From Xenoacremonium recifei (taxonomy: Eukaryota; Ascomycota; Sordariomycetes; Hypocreales; Nectriaceae): DNA of 64,000 bases. The stretch is taken from contig WOFQ01000069.1 in the NCBI GenBank assembly GCA_012184525.1, positions 62,001 to 126,000 on the forward strand. The letters are read 5' to 3'. Positions 35,742 to 47,013 of the stretch are shown here, piece after piece; the first letter of the stretch is position 1, and each line of letters begins with the position of its first letter. The position numbers and the translations under genes are program-made. The notes below the pieces were generated by a model. It saw only the letters and a list, made by a program, of their open reading frames with translations. It made no database searches and was not told where the DNA came from.

Positions 35742-36750
35742 GATAGTCTGTAAAAAAAGGGTGTTCCCAGATCCGTAAGGCATAGAACTTGTGCCCAGAA
35801 TGCAGAAGTGATCGGCCTCGTTATATATTCCCAAGATCATCGGAGTCATCCCTAGTAAGCAAAAATTTGCAACGTTGCCGTAATCCATCGCTTAGAACGT
35901 AGTTCTGACGGGAATCCTATGTTCTACATCATTGGACCACATCCGCACAGCCGAGATGAGACCGAATATATACTATGCAAATTGATTGGGGTCGTATGTA
36001 AGAAGTGGACCGTCCAGGATCCTTAGTTGACAGCTCGAACAATCTTGAAACAGCTCGAGGGCTCTACCCCTATCCTAGCAAGGCCAACTTCGCGATACAT
36101 ACAATTGTCAACTAAAATGGAAGTTAAGGATTGGAGGCCCTGCCATCATTTGGCCAAATATGAGAGCAATAAAGTATCAATGAGGACTACCTATATTAAG
36201 TTTGAGAAGCTGCTCAAAAAGACGCGTAAACTCTAGCAAATCTTGCGCTGACTTAGAAATGATCCATTCGAAAGCCTACCTAGATCAGTAACTTGAAGAC
36301 GACAATTACGCTTACTCTTTCCACGGCTTTGTGTTTCTATGGCAGTATACCGCCATGTCGAATTGGCAGTTCCGCAATGCTGGAGAGCTCTGCAAGGATC
36401 GATCAGAACAGGTTCGCATCAACTCAGTTCTCCTTGTTGGCAGTGGTCTCCTTCTAATAATGTGTCCCAGAGGATGAGAAGCTGACCAGTCCACCTATCC
36501 AGGGCCCCCCGGTTGGGGCCACATGGCGTCCGCGCTGTCAATGAAAAAGACGTCACGCAATCGGAGTATCCAACGTCCGACATCCGAGGAGAGCAGCCGC
36601 TGGCTCCGTAATCTGCTATTATTAAACCCCGCATTTTGGGACTTTGGTGCTGCCCCTGTCCATTCTTCAATATTGAAATCATTTCTCTCAACACTGAACA
36701 TTCGAGGCCAGGCCACCTTTCAGAAACCAGTGTTTTCCTCGCTCCCCAAT
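35742..36750. other. intergenic, arabinanase to acetyltransferase
   Basis: About 1 kb between divergent genes. The frame 36523-36750 is open and in phase with the acetyltransferase, but its composition does not resemble an N-terminal domain, so it is treated as 5' flank. Confidence 0.5.
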
Positions 36751-37374
36751 ATGATCACCGACGGCCTAGAGGCTGCGTATCGGTCCAACCGACTGGTTTA
36801 TCGCGCTATCGAGAACAATGAACATGACAAGAACTTCCTTCAAACGCAGATCGAAAACGATCCCATCAATATCGCCCTCTCGGACCCAGGGAACATTCAG
36901 CCAAGGAACAGGAATGTGATTGAGAGCATGATTGAGAAACTCCTCAGATCCATTCTGGCTGTGATGGTCTGCTTGCCCGGTAACGGTCAGGCTGACGGAG
37001 GATCAGGTGCCAAGACTGAAGGAGCACTCACTCCCATTGGCTTTGTCGTCCTGGGATGGGACGGTCTACCCCCTGATCAAACTCGCCATCGTAACATCGG
37101 CTTAGGCATCACATTGGCGGGACCCTACCAAAATCAGGGGTATGGGGCGGAGGCAATCAACTGGGCCTTGGACTGGGCATTTCGGTACGGGGGCTATCAC
37201 CGCGTCGCTCTTAGCACGGTGAGTTACAATGAGCGCGCCTATCGCTTATACAAACGGCTGGGATTTGTGGAAGAGGGCCGTAGCCGCGAGGCGCACTGGC
37301 ACGATCGAAAATGGTACGATGTGATAAATTTTGCAATGCTGGAGAGCGAGTGGGCATTTTTGAGAGGCATTTAG
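36751..37374 (+). CDS. GNAT-family N-acetyltransferase
   Basis: One exon from ATG 36751 gives 207 residues. The GNAT fold is seen as SNRLVYRAIENNEHD (strand 1 and helix 1), PIGFVVLGW, the acetyl-CoA loop Q-N-Q-G-Y-G followed by AEAINWALDWAF, and RAYRLYKRLGFVEEGRSREA with DVINFAMLESEW at the end, like RimJ/RimL-type proteins. It transfers an acetyl group from acetyl-CoA to an amine; the acceptor is unknown. An in-frame ATG at 36523 would add 76 residues that match nothing, so the internal start is preferred. No link to the neighbours is apparent. Confidence 0.85.
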   Translation: MITDGLEAAYRSNRLVYRAIENNEHDKNFLQTQIENDPINIALSDPGNIQPRNRNVIESMIEKLLRSILAVMVCLPGNGQADGGSGAKTEGALTPIGFVVLGWDGLPPDQTRHRNIGLGITLAGPYQNQGYGAEAINWALDWAFRYGGYHRVALSTVSYNERAYRLYKRLGFVEEGRSREAHWHDRKWYDVINFAMLESEWAFLRGI

Positions 37375-37915
37375 GGGCGAAGCTAGACTAAATGCGTCCT
37401 GTAATGCTCACAACCTTACAGGCGACAAAAATACATCTTCTTTCGTCCTAATCCCTGGGGGACTTGTGCAGCTCATGCGAAGCTCGCTCGAAGTACCTAG
37501 TAGATGTGACGATTAGACTTTATTTATAGAAACTTTGAGGCTTTGGCTTTCGAAAAATATCAGGCACAATTTTCTCTATACTTCTGAGCGATAGTCAACA
37601 GTGTTTCTTCACAACCAGAGTTACCGCGCCCAAAAAGAAAGTCTGAGCCTTGCTGACTTGGCGTGGAGCACAGACAACGAGCCATCTCGTTGAAGAACCC
37701 TATCAACAAGCCTCATCCTTCTGTTTTAACCCCAATATACTGGGCTCATTCGCAAAGTACTATGGGCTATAGTATGTGGAAATCTTGACGGACACAGATT
37801 GCTTTCTATCAAGTTCTTGAATATCAGACACTATTCCCCGCCGGCCAGGACCACACGGCTTTCTCTGATGTATTTCGGACGATGAAATGACATCTATTGA
37901 TCTGATGCTCAAATC
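37375..37915. other. intergenic between convergent genes
   Basis: About 540 bp with no recognisable feature. Confidence 0.6.
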
Positions 37916-38887
37916 TTATTGACATATGTTATCAACTAATAGATCCAGAAACTCTCGAGCCTTCACATCACTTGCGGCATTGATGAACGGGAGGTGCGTC
38001 CAAACAAACTTTTCCCTCCTATCGACGATTGTCTGACCCAGCGAAAGACTGCTTTGTGTCTCAACCACTACTCTGATCTTTTCGAACGTGAATAGTTCGG
38101 GCTTTAGGGCTGCAACGACCGCCATCGAGTCAATCGTCGTACACCAACTATCGAACTCGAGACTATGACCCCAATTAATAACCCCAAGAAGGAATTTGGC
38201 CGCGGGTTTCCCCTTCTCTTCTGCTTCTTTCAGTCTGCTCAGGTGTTCGGGCGAGAACTCGACGTCGGGTCTCGAGGCAACGTCAAGTCCTAGCGCGAAT
38301 AGGTCGAAGCCCGCTCGAAACACTATGTCAGCGGCCTCTGGGTCGACATAGACATTCCACTCCGAGACTGGATTATCTCCAGTGCTGCGGACCGTCCCAG
38401 TTGTATGAAACCCAAAGGATCCAGCAATGCAGTAGACCTTGTCCAATTTCTGTGGCAGACTTGGGTCTTTCATTACGGCGAGCGCCAAGTTGGTCAGCGG
38501 TCCAAGGCAAAGCACCGTAAGCTTCTCACCCTTCTCCACAACACGCGTAGCAGTCTCGATGATAACATCAGGTGCAAAGCGAGGATCAATCTCCAAGCTG
38601 GACGAGGGAATGCCGAGCTCACCGAGGCCATCTGCGCCGTGAGAGAAGGGGTCTTTCGGGTAAGGCCGAACAAGAGGTGTTTGTCTTCCCTTAGATACGG
38701 AAATCTTGAGGGCGGAGGAACGACCGGAGAGTGTAAGGACTTTCAGAGCATTTAGAGCGCACACATCAGCCTGTAGATTTCCGGATACAGTGGTGATAGC
38801 GTGGACATAGATAGCTGGGCTGGAAAGAGCCAGAAGAATTGCAACTGAGTCGTCGATGCCCGGATCACAGTCGATGAGAACGTCCAT
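37916..38887 (-). CDS. inosine-uridine preferring nucleoside hydrolase
   Basis: One exon of 323 residues from ATG 38887. The calcium- and ribose-binding motif D-x-D-P-G-x-D-D is at residues 6-13 (DCDPGIDD), and further family segments are VSGNLQ, HGADGLG, LGPLTNLALA, and NPVSEWNVYVDPEAA. The enzyme hydrolyses the N-glycosidic bond of nucleosides to ribose and base. The conserved His-Asp pair near the C-terminus seen in many members appears as Ile-Asp (TTIDSMAVVAALKP), so the base preference may differ from classical enzymes. The upstream codons begin with TTG and are not used as start. Confidence 0.92.
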   Translation of the reverse strand: MDVLIDCDPGIDDSVAILLALSSPAIYVHAITTVSGNLQADVCALNALKVLTLSGRSSALKISVSKGRQTPLVRPYPKDPFSHGADGLGELGIPSSSLEIDPRFAPDVIIETATRVVEKGEKLTVLCLGPLTNLALAVMKDPSLPQKLDKVYCIAGSFGFHTTGTVRSTGDNPVSEWNVYVDPEAADIVFRAGFDLFALGLDVASRPDVEFSPEHLSRLKEAEEKGKPAAKFLLGVINWGHSLEFDSWCTTIDSMAVVAALKPELFTFEKIRVVVETQSSLSLGQTIVDRREKFVWTHLPFINAASDVKAREFLDLLVDNICQ

Positions 38888-39541
38888 GTTAGGCAACAAG
38901 AAGGCGATTGGAGAGCCACCAAAGAATGGTTGTGCGCTGGGGAGTTTTTGGCCTGCAAAAGAGTAATGAAGATGCGGGAATTCCTTCGCAGTTAGGGTAA
39001 ATTCGTATATCCGGACTAGGCAATCAATTATACAACTTATGCGTAGCCAATGACTCTCAGCCCGATCTTTTTTCCCATTCCCGGACTGTCGGGTCCAGAC
39101 TGCCTTAGACAGGTACGATCGTGATCTTATTAGTGCTATTGAGGAACGGGCCTAGGGAGAATCTGGCCATACAACTGGAGACATCGTCGGCTATTGTCAC
39201 AAGACTCGCGTGAGAAGTTATCTCGCCCGTTAAGAGTGGATCAGTTGCTCAATAATTCGAGACCCTTATCAAACCATGCTCCTAGCCTCAGATGCCATTG
39301 GTTCACCATCACAGTTCTCCAACAATACCAGCGTTCCTTCGGCTGCCCTTTAAGATAGTTGTGCGATAAGAGAAAAAATCTTGCTGGGCAAGACGGAGTA
39401 CCGCGCCGTCGCCTTGCGGAGGAACGCGACATAGCGGCCCGTACATAAATGTCACCCTTGGTCTAGGTGTAGGGCTTCCTAGACTGAACGAAACAACATC
39501 CCGGCAAGATTTTCAGTGGGAGAGCAACTGTTGACGGCATC
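38888..39541. promoter_or_regulatory. divergent spacer, nucleoside hydrolase (-) and sugar transporter (+)
   Basis: About 650 bp; no gene supported. The short Arg-rich minus-strand frame near 39432-39241 is regarded as chance. Confidence 0.5.
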
Positions 39542-41081
39542 ATGTTTTCCAACTCCAAGTTTGGCTCTGATAGCTCTGTCATGATTATGACATTGGTCTT
39601 CATGACGGCTGTCTTCAACGGTTGCACCCAAGGTTATGACCAGAGTATGATGAACAATTTAAACTTGTATGATACATACGTTGATTGTAAGTTCCTTTCG
39701 ACACTCGTAAATAAATGCATACTAAACAGTTCGTCTCCGAAAAGATTTCCATCTTGACGATAATCTTACAGGCCTAAATGTTGCTATCATCAATGCTGGC
39801 TCGGTTTTCGGCGGCCTATTTGCTGGCCAGGTCTGTGACCGTTGGGGGCGAAAATCTGGAATTGCATTGTCGGCTGCTCTTACTATGTTTGGCGTCATTA
39901 TTCAGGCCGCTGCTGTCCACGAGGCTATGTTCTGCATCGGCCGTTTTTTCCTCGGCGCAGCGATCACCGTTAACGGTGCTGCCGCCCCAACCTGGGTTAT
40001 GGAGATGGCACACCCCAGGATTCGTGGTATCCTTGGAGGCCTCTATATGGCAATTTGGTATGCTATCGCGACGCTCGTCTCCGGAATCTCGATTGCGACG
40101 TACTTCTACGATACAACCTGGTCATGGCGTGGTCTAGCTATCGGACAGATCGTACCAAGCATGCTAGCTGTAGCACTCCTGCCATTTACTCCTGAGTCGC
40201 CTCGATGGCTCATCTCCAAAGACCGACACCAAGAGGCGCTAGAGTTGCTAGCTGTTCTTCATGGCAAAGGAGACTCTCAACATCCACTTGTTCAGGCCGA
40301 GTATCACGAGATCACATCAGTGCTCTCATATGAAAAGTCCCTGCCGGCGCAGTCCTTCAAGTCGCTGATCAGCCCGCACCCCAACCTTCGACGTTTTGGA
40401 ATCGTTATTGTCCTCAACATTGCAGCTCAGGTCATTGGATCCAACATTGTGTCTTCTTACGTTGGGGACGTTCTCGAGTCGGCCGGGATCACAGACACAT
40501 ATCAGCAGCTTATAACCAACCTGGGCATTAACATCCTCAATTTCTTTGCCGCGCTGGCTGGATGTATGGCCATGGAGTATATCGGTCGCAAAACCCTGCT
40601 CCTGGGGACATCTTGTTTGATGACATTCTTCCTTGTGCTGATGGCGATCCTCTCCGCGCTATACGGAGATGGAAGCAATCAAGCAGCCAGTAAGGGCATG
40701 GTAGCCATCATCTTCCTCTTTCTCGGCTCGTATAGCTTCGCATGGACGCCTCTTACATTCGTGTATCCAGTCGAGGTTCTCAACTACACACAGCGAGCTA
40801 AGGGTCTGGCAGTTGGACAAATGGCATGTTACGCATTTGGATTCGTGAACCAGTATACTACCCCCATCGCCATCGACAATATTGGCTGGCGATACTACGC
40901 TATCAATGCGGCTTGGAATGTGGTTATCTGTGCCATCATCTACTTCGTCTTTGTGGAGACTAGAAACTTGGCTCTTGAGGAGGTTGATCAGATCTTTGAC
41001 GGAAAGATCCACGCCGACAATGTCTTCATTGGAAGGGGCGATGATGTGCAGACGAAAGGAATGCAAGAAGACAACGCGTAG
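39542..41081 (+). CDS. MFS sugar transporter
   Basis: Two exons, 39542-39686 and 39730-41081, give 498 residues with about 12 hydrophobic helices. Sugar-porter signatures are present: GYDQSMM in helix 1, DRWGRK in loop 2-3, PESPRWLISKDR after helix 6, EYIGRKT in loop 8-9, and VYPVEVLNYTQRAKG in the second half, with ETRNLALEEVDQIFDG after helix 12. It fits the hexose/lactose-type permeases of filamentous fungi; sugar not known. The N-terminus is short (about 15 residues before helix 1). The neighbouring nucleoside hydrolase and arabinanase also release or use pentoses, which is suggestive only. Confidence 0.93.
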
Positions 41082-42076
41082 ACGATCAGCTCTGACTAGA
41101 ATTTAGCAAATGCACTAATCAGATCATAGCAAATACGCCAATGAGTAACTAGACGTTTTTCGTTCATGTATACGGAATATGACTCGGGGCTGCCAAAACA
41201 AAACTCGAAAGAAAGATCAAAAGAAAAAGGAAAAGGTACAAATTGAGAGTGAATGTGGCAGGTAGGAACAGCAAGCTGTCACGTGGATCCTCTTTCTTGA
41301 TCTTAGAGGAAATAAAAGCTCTTGATTTCTAACTAAATGACTGACTAGAGGCTAGTTAAATAGAGACAAAATGAGTGGTCTTTGATCATCAGCATTTGAT
41401 TAAATGGTCAGTTGTTTGAGGTGTGTGTTATATCAGTCAGCGATACCGGAAGACCAGTCTTCCGGTCTCACACGTGTGTGTGTGTGTGTTTCAGCTGTCT
41501 TCAGGGCCAGCCTGTCATCAATTGATGTCATGTGACGCAGCCTCGTCAGCCTATTCCTGTGACAGTGAAAATAAAAACTTTACATGAGTTGGAAATTTTT
41601 AAAATGTTGTGGTTTCGCGACTACGAAATTTAGCACGAATGTAAAATGTCAAAAAAAAAAAAAAGAAAAAAACCCCCCCCCCAAGAGCCAAGTTGACAGC
41701 CAATTAATTTTCAGATGAAAATGATGACAGGAAGACGAGAATCAACATTTCCGCAAAAGATCCTCCAATATGAAAGCTTCCCATATGAGAATGTAAGCTC
41801 TAGGGTAGGGGCATGCGAAACTCGTTTGTTCAACCATTAATCCCTCACTCTACTTACTAAGATGGCCGTCAGCTCATTCGGTCGGACGCGGATGGCGCTC
41901 GTTGCATGGCTGCCTAGTCTTTTTTTACAGCACATATCCTTTTCAGGCACATATGCCTTTTTCCTAAAAACTCTCTGGCTGACTTGCCTATTACCTTGCT
42001 CGCTGTGCGTATGCCTCGGTGCCTCTGATTTATGTCAGAAGCTAACTAATTCTATAGCAGAGCCCGCTTTGTGCCT
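41082..42076. other. intergenic with simple repeats
   Basis: No gene supported. It contains a (GT)n run at about 41473-41490, an A-tract followed by nine or so C at about 41650-41682, and a perfect inverted repeat at 41445-41466 described separately. The open frame 41862-42122 overlaps the next gene in another phase and is hydrophobic by chance. Confidence 0.6.
41445..41466. repeat. perfect 10-bp inverted repeat, 2-bp spacer
   Basis: Arms ACCGGAAGAC and GTCTTCCGGT around CA. It could be a dimeric protein-binding site or a hairpin in the 3' flank of the sugar transporter; no owner is known. Confidence 0.7.
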
Positions 42077-43591
42077 ATGGACACTTCTGCCACCGTCGCC
42101 ACTTGGCTTTCCCTTGCCGTGACTACGGCAGGCCTAGGGGGACTAATCTCACAGGCTAGTGCCATCATTGATAACTTGGATCCTTTCCACTCAACGCGCA
42201 CCGTGGAATATCTAGGTGTTTGGTTCCGGCGACAGTCGGACTTTCCATGGTGGCGGCTGGTGAAGCCGCCACCAGACGGACCGGTCATATCGGCCAGCAT
42301 GAATGACGGTTTCTGCGGCGTGAAGTCTCTCTATTTGACTCGGCTCCCCACACGTGAGGCGGGTAGGGCTGGCTGGTCTATTATCTTGTCAATTTTCCAC
42401 CCTTCGATGCCAACTCGACACCAGTCTGCGACCTGCGATCTTGCTGAGAAAGGTGATGTCCATGCTTTTGCACATTCAATTCCAGATCATCAGATCAACG
42501 GCTCAGAAGAGCTGGAGAACACCAACTGGGGCTTCTTGAACCACCAACATCTCATCCGTCACCACAATAGTGCCTGCATCTCGATCTCTCGTACCACCTT
42601 GCTCATCGCCATGGTTGTGACAAACGCCCGGAAGACATTCCAGTACGCTGATGCTGCGGGCTTTCGAGCTGGGTATGCGTCCTATAATGGTCAGTGGTAC
42701 CTAACATGGCCTATTGGACAAGAGGCAGTTGTCAAATTTGCGCCCCACGATTCGCATAATGCTGCCACAGATGTCTACCCGGCCAGCTTCGTGCAGAGAG
42801 TAGATCGATGTGTCCAAATGCTGGCTGGAGTAGTGTCAGCCTACGAAGCTGGTAAGCCTTTCCAAGTTGCTTTTTGTGGCCGTAAGCCAAAGGGCCAGTA
42901 TGTCCTCGACTATGTAGTCAGGGGCTTCCCGGGAGCGCATGGTAGCCGACACCTCTATAATATGGTGGGTGGGAAGGTATATGAGGTTGATTTCATGCAT
43001 GCGAGGCTGGTCAATCCCACAGAGCCCACTCACTCGACGACAGAAACGGTGCTGCTTCGGGTACCCAGCACTGACGAGGGAGGCGTGACGGAGATGGTCG
43101 TCCATGAAAAGGAGCAAGAAGTCATTGAGCAGGCTCTGGACTGCCTCCCATGGGCTTCTCTATCCTGGAGCATCCATCGGGGGATGAAGGACATTCTCAC
43201 GGCTTATGCAAAGCCAGTCATGGATACCTATCGCCAAGCGCTAGCCAGCAAACTCAAACGTTTCGTTGCTGAACATCCAACGAAACTCGACAGTCGTGGC
43301 TGGAACCCAAAGTTCGTGAGAGAAAGTATGGGTGATATGGCAGCTTCGGCTATATTGGCCGGTAGCGGCAACTCTGGTGATCTCGTCCGCGTGGTGACAG
43401 ACATTGTCTCGGCTATGGTGGGGAAGCAAGACTACTCTCGCCTCGACAATGTGAATTTTTGGAGGCAACGGGAACGCGAAATGAACCTGGAAGCGGTTGT
43501 GGCCTTGACGAAAGTCTTTGTGCTTGAATGGAGCAATGAGTTTGACTACCAGCTCTACCACGAACTGCCTATCAGTATCTACTTCGCCTGA
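42077..43591 (+). CDS. uncharacterised fungal protein, 504 residues
   Basis: Single exon from ATG 42077. The N-terminal segment ATWLSLAVTTAGLGGLISQASAII is hydrophobic and may be a membrane anchor or buried helix. It is followed by YLGVWFRRQSDFPWWRLVKPPPDGP, a motif I recall only from hypothetical proteins of moulds. The middle and C-terminus are mixed alpha/beta by composition, with GKVYEVDFM and a basic helix (YRQALASKLKRFVAEHP). No domain, signal peptide or catalytic motif is recognised. Codon use and the long uninterrupted frame support a real gene. The neighbouring genes give no hint of function. Confidence 0.78.
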   Translation: MDTSATVATWLSLAVTTAGLGGLISQASAIIDNLDPFHSTRTVEYLGVWFRRQSDFPWWRLVKPPPDGPVISASMNDGFCGVKSLYLTRLPTREAGRAGWSIILSIFHPSMPTRHQSATCDLAEKGDVHAFAHSIPDHQINGSEELENTNWGFLNHQHLIRHHNSACISISRTTLLIAMVVTNARKTFQYADAAGFRAGYASYNGQWYLTWPIGQEAVVKFAPHDSHNAATDVYPASFVQRVDRCVQMLAGVVSAYEAGKPFQVAFCGRKPKGQYVLDYVVRGFPGAHGSRHLYNMVGGKVYEVDFMHARLVNPTEPTHSTTETVLLRVPSTDEGGVTEMVVHEKEQEVIEQALDCLPWASLSWSIHRGMKDILTAYAKPVMDTYRQALASKLKRFVAEHPTKLDSRGWNPKFVRESMGDMAASAILAGSGNSGDLVRVVTDIVSAMVGKQDYSRLDNVNFWRQREREMNLEAVVALTKVFVLEWSNEFDYQLYHELPISIYFA

Positions 43592-44303
43592 GGTCCCTTC
43601 GTCGAATACGCGACTGCCAGGGTCAGATACTTGCGGGTAGCAGTTCATTCCAGTGGTTTTGTATCTTAAATACCCACAGTATTAAACTATAGCTATGATA
43701 TAGTACATTCCTCTTTTCTCTTATGCCGTTGACCCTGACCAATTTGGTTGGCGTCTGAACAGAGGGAACTTCATTTCGTCTCATTCTTACTGTTTTCCTT
43801 TTCTTAAATGCATGAAGAGCATACCAAGTCTCGGTGAAGTATTTTTATTCCCGTTCTGATTCAGCTTGGGAAATGGCCAATAACATCCCACGGTCGACAA
43901 GAATTCTTAGCATGTTGGATATGCTCGAGTTTCGACGGGTTTCACCGGCAACCACAAGGCCTCAGCAAGACAAAGATATTCGAGTAGCCGTGTGATAAGG
44001 AAGGCACCGAAAGTCAGAACCGGTAAACTATGTAGAGACCTTATATATTCCCTTGACAGATTTATGCCACGAGGATGTGGTATCACGTGTAAAATGGTAA
44101 ACTGAAGGAGATGAAGCCGACAACTCCAAGATGTATATTAAGTCTCAGAAGTATTGAAGCAAGACAGTTCAGACCTATATAGCAGCTTGAAGAACTTCTA
44201 AACCAGGTTGTCGACTCTAACAATAGTATGTGCCTGTTCAAACTTTACTCCCACCCAGGATGGCGTCAATACTTCGTTGAAGCTTTAAAGACTCCGAGTA
44301 CAA
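43592..44303. other. intergenic between convergent genes
   Basis: About 700 bp, nothing recognised. Confidence 0.6.
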
Positions 44304-45896
44304 TTAGTACGGGGAATTTGGATTATATGGGTATTGTTCATAACGGGGCTGCTCTTGATGGTACTGAGATGGTTGGTTGGGTTGATATTGGTCGGCGTGA
44401 TGCGCTACAGGCGGTTGCTGTTGGCTGGGTCGATATTGTTGGTAGGACTGAGAGAGCTGTCCGTCATCCTGTTGCTGCTGATAATGATATTCCTGGGTTT
44501 GCGCATATACTAAGGAAGGGGAAGTATAACTTTGAGGTACCGAGGAATGGCCCCCGCCGCCAACTTGCGGGCTGAATGTTGGGGTTCCAACACTCACACC
44601 TTCGTTCCCAACGTCATCTGGGACGGTGATTTTCACCTTTGGTAGATATCTTTGCACCTTTTGTTCCACCATTGTTTGAACAAAAAGCCAGCTTTGATGT
44701 TCAAATCTGCGGTGGCCACCGTTCACTACGCTAAGGATGCTCTCTCGGAGCGTCTCTTGCACCTTGAGCACAAGTCCTCGGATTTTGGTGACCAGCTTAG
44801 ACTTGATATCATCGCCAAAACCGCGGTCTTTGTCCTTCATGGTTTCATGGTCCATCTGTGGGTCGAAAGGGTTGCCACCAAGAATCCTCTCGAGCGGGCG
44901 CCGAAATTCATTGGGTAGCAACTCAAAGAGTTGCTTCTCTATCCCACCGAGCACTTTTCGGAACTCAAGACGGACCTGTCTATGAACCTTGGCTAGACCG
45001 GTACTGAGTTTGTCACTGATAACCTTAGAAAACCCGCTACCGCTGTGCCTGTCGTTGCCATTACGGGTCAGTTCGCTAGTGCCTCGAGAAGTGTCCTCGG
45101 TGGAATGTCGTTTGTTCCCAAAGAGGCCACCAAACCCCTTCACCAAGTCTTTCACTTGGTCTCCAATCTCGCTCTTGACGCCATCGCCTAGGTCCCGGCT
45201 GCTGGTATTACCGCGAAGCCAAGCTTTGATGTGATCCATCGCAATGCGGGTAAACTGCTCCGCGATGGGAGCATGTTGTTGTCGGAGCTTGGCACCAACT
45301 CTTTCCTTGATTTCTGGACTGATGAGGCGAGCCTTCTGTTCCGGATTCCGCGAAACATCTTTGACAGTGTCGCTAATGATGCCAAGCAGCCCATCAAACT
45401 CTAACCCCTGATCTTCGGAGCTTCCCTTGTTATTCTTGTCGAGACGATCCTGGACGACATTGAGGGCGGCTGAAAGGAAACCTTTGGCTCTCTCAGAGGA
45501 GTCGAGGTTGCGTGACTGGCTCTGATGTGACTCCACGTGACCTTCGGTGAGATTAAAAATATCTCGCAAATCGTTTTCAGCGCCGTCACCAATCTTGCTG
45601 AAGCTTTGGGTCAAGGTGGCAATCTCATCCGCGAACGGCAAAGACTGACGGCCGTACGCATCGGGTGCCGAGTCGTCCAGGCTCCATGGACTTCTCACAG
45701 CATCAGTCGAGTCCCTCACATCCCGATCGAAGAGGGACCGAAAGGCGGCGACGACTTGATCCTCCAATGTGTCGATGGTCTTTTGCTGAAAGAGGTCCAA
45801 CTCAGCCGCGATGCGGGGCTGGATGGTTGGCGCCAGTGAGTCGACGTAGTCATCAACCTTTTTCATCAATACATCGGGAAGCCTGTGGGAAGCCAT
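44304..45896 (-). CDS. uncharacterised protein with Gln/Tyr/Pro-rich C-terminus, 530 residues
   Basis: One exon. The first 400 residues are strongly helical and charged, with repeated amphipathic segments (LPDVLMKKVDDYVD, EIKERVGAKLRQQHAPIAEQFTRIAMDHIKAWL, LVTKIRGLVLKVQETLRESI), as in lipid- or membrane-associating fungal proteins. A Gly-rich linker (VGGGGHSS) leads to a low-complexity tail of Gln, Tyr, Pro, Ser and His (YHYQQQQ, SYQQYRPSQQQ) that looks prion-like. No signal peptide, membrane helix or catalytic motif is visible. Similar proteins occur in other moulds without assigned function. The layout of helical domain plus QY tail suggests a scaffold or condensate-forming role; this is inference. 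Confidence 0.78.
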   Translation of the reverse strand: MASHRLPDVLMKKVDDYVDSLAPTIQPRIAAELDLFQQKTIDTLEDQVVAAFRSLFDRDVRDSTDAVRSPWSLDDSAPDAYGRQSLPFADEIATLTQSFSKIGDGAENDLRDIFNLTEGHVESHQSQSRNLDSSERAKGFLSAALNVVQDRLDKNNKGSSEDQGLEFDGLLGIISDTVKDVSRNPEQKARLISPEIKERVGAKLRQQHAPIAEQFTRIAMDHIKAWLRGNTSSRDLGDGVKSEIGDQVKDLVKGFGGLFGNKRHSTEDTSRGTSELTRNGNDRHSGSGFSKVISDKLSTGLAKVHRQVRLEFRKVLGGIEKQLFELLPNEFRRPLERILGGNPFDPQMDHETMKDKDRGFGDDIKSKLVTKIRGLVLKVQETLRESILSVVNGGHRRFEHQSWLFVQTMVEQKVQRYLPKVKITVPDDVGNEGVSVGTPTFSPQVGGGGHSSVPQSYTSPSLVYAQTQEYHYQQQQDDGQLSQSYQQYRPSQQQPPVAHHADQYQPNQPSQYHQEQPRYEQYPYNPNSPY

Positions 45897-47013
45897 TGTG
45901 GCGGGCGGTTGTTTTGGTGCTACACTCGCGACCTACTCCAACATAGGAAAAGCGTGCACAATGGACGGCTTCTTGGGGAGAGATATCGATTTGAGCTGAT
46001 TGCCCTAGGCTCGTACGATGGCGTCGTCAGGCACCTGTTGGGCGCTGACACAATGACGTCAGAGCCAAGACTCGGTCATCTTGCATAATTCACACGCGGC
46101 ATAATTTATGAATCACGTAGATCGATGTCTGGATCGAAAGGCACACAGTGTGGACAAATGCTGAGATTTTCCCATCAAGGTTTGGAACCTTTAAATGTAC
46201 TCGAAACAAATAATATTAAACTCCGCACGATATCTCTCGAGCTCTAACCATCCTAAACTATTATAAAAGTCAGATTATATCTGTTAGAGTTTACTAAATT
46301 TGCTGGCAGCGGCCCTTATATCTGACTAGTAATGATGGATCATTGGTAACATAGACGCATTTTAGATCTGATATAGATCAGAGCCCCGATATGATCCTCC
46401 TCCTGGCAGAAGCTTCTTCAAACAACGATTCTCAAACTCATACAGCTTTATTCAAGGCAGTATAAGTGCAACTGCAGTATATTTCATATTGAAGCAAGAA
46501 TACAATTAAGAGTGTCCTCTAGAATAATACGGAATAGGTGAAACATGTTCTACTTCTGCAATATGATGTAGCCGTAAGCAGTATTATATAGATATAAGTT
46601 ATGTATCGAGATATTAAAGAAAGGAGGAGAGCCTGATGAAAGGAAACTGGTTATTTGGACGAGACTTTTGATATCCAATAGCACTGAGACTCAAAGAAAT
46701 ATATGATATGTACCAGACCGCATAAAGAAAGTGGTCTATTTGCGAATTGATACTGTACTTTGGCATCATGAATAAAAGACCTGGACGCAATGGCCTAAAT
46801 GCCTTGAGAAATATAATTATCAATGTATTTACGTGTTTTAGTAACACAAACTAAGAGAGGTAATTAATAAACTCTCTTTGGTCTGGGCCGGTGCGGGGGC
46901 AGGCGGTCTTGCTAATGCTTATCCTCTGAGATTGAAGAAGGTGTTTTGGGATTAGCTATTTTGTGAATTCCTCTTTTCCTCGGCCTAATGAAGTTCCTCA
47001 ATTGGCTCTTGAA
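45897..47013. other. AT-rich intergenic stretch
   Basis: About 1.1 kb; high AT content in 46200-46860 and no supported gene. A small minus-strand frame (46847-46614) has no features beyond hydrophobic residues. Confidence 0.5.

Noticed and set aside
36523..36750. N-terminal extension of the acetyltransferase
   Set aside because: Open and in frame, but the GNAT fold starts right after ATG 36751 and the extension has no recognisable domain or targeting signal.
41862..42122. Hydrophobic open frame that could be a small membrane protein
   Set aside because: It overlaps the start of the 504-residue gene in another phase and has low-complexity Leu/Cys content typical of chance frames.
44652..45839. 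Several plus-strand open frames inside the 530-residue gene
   Set aside because: They are antisense shadows of a long, codon-biased minus-strand gene.
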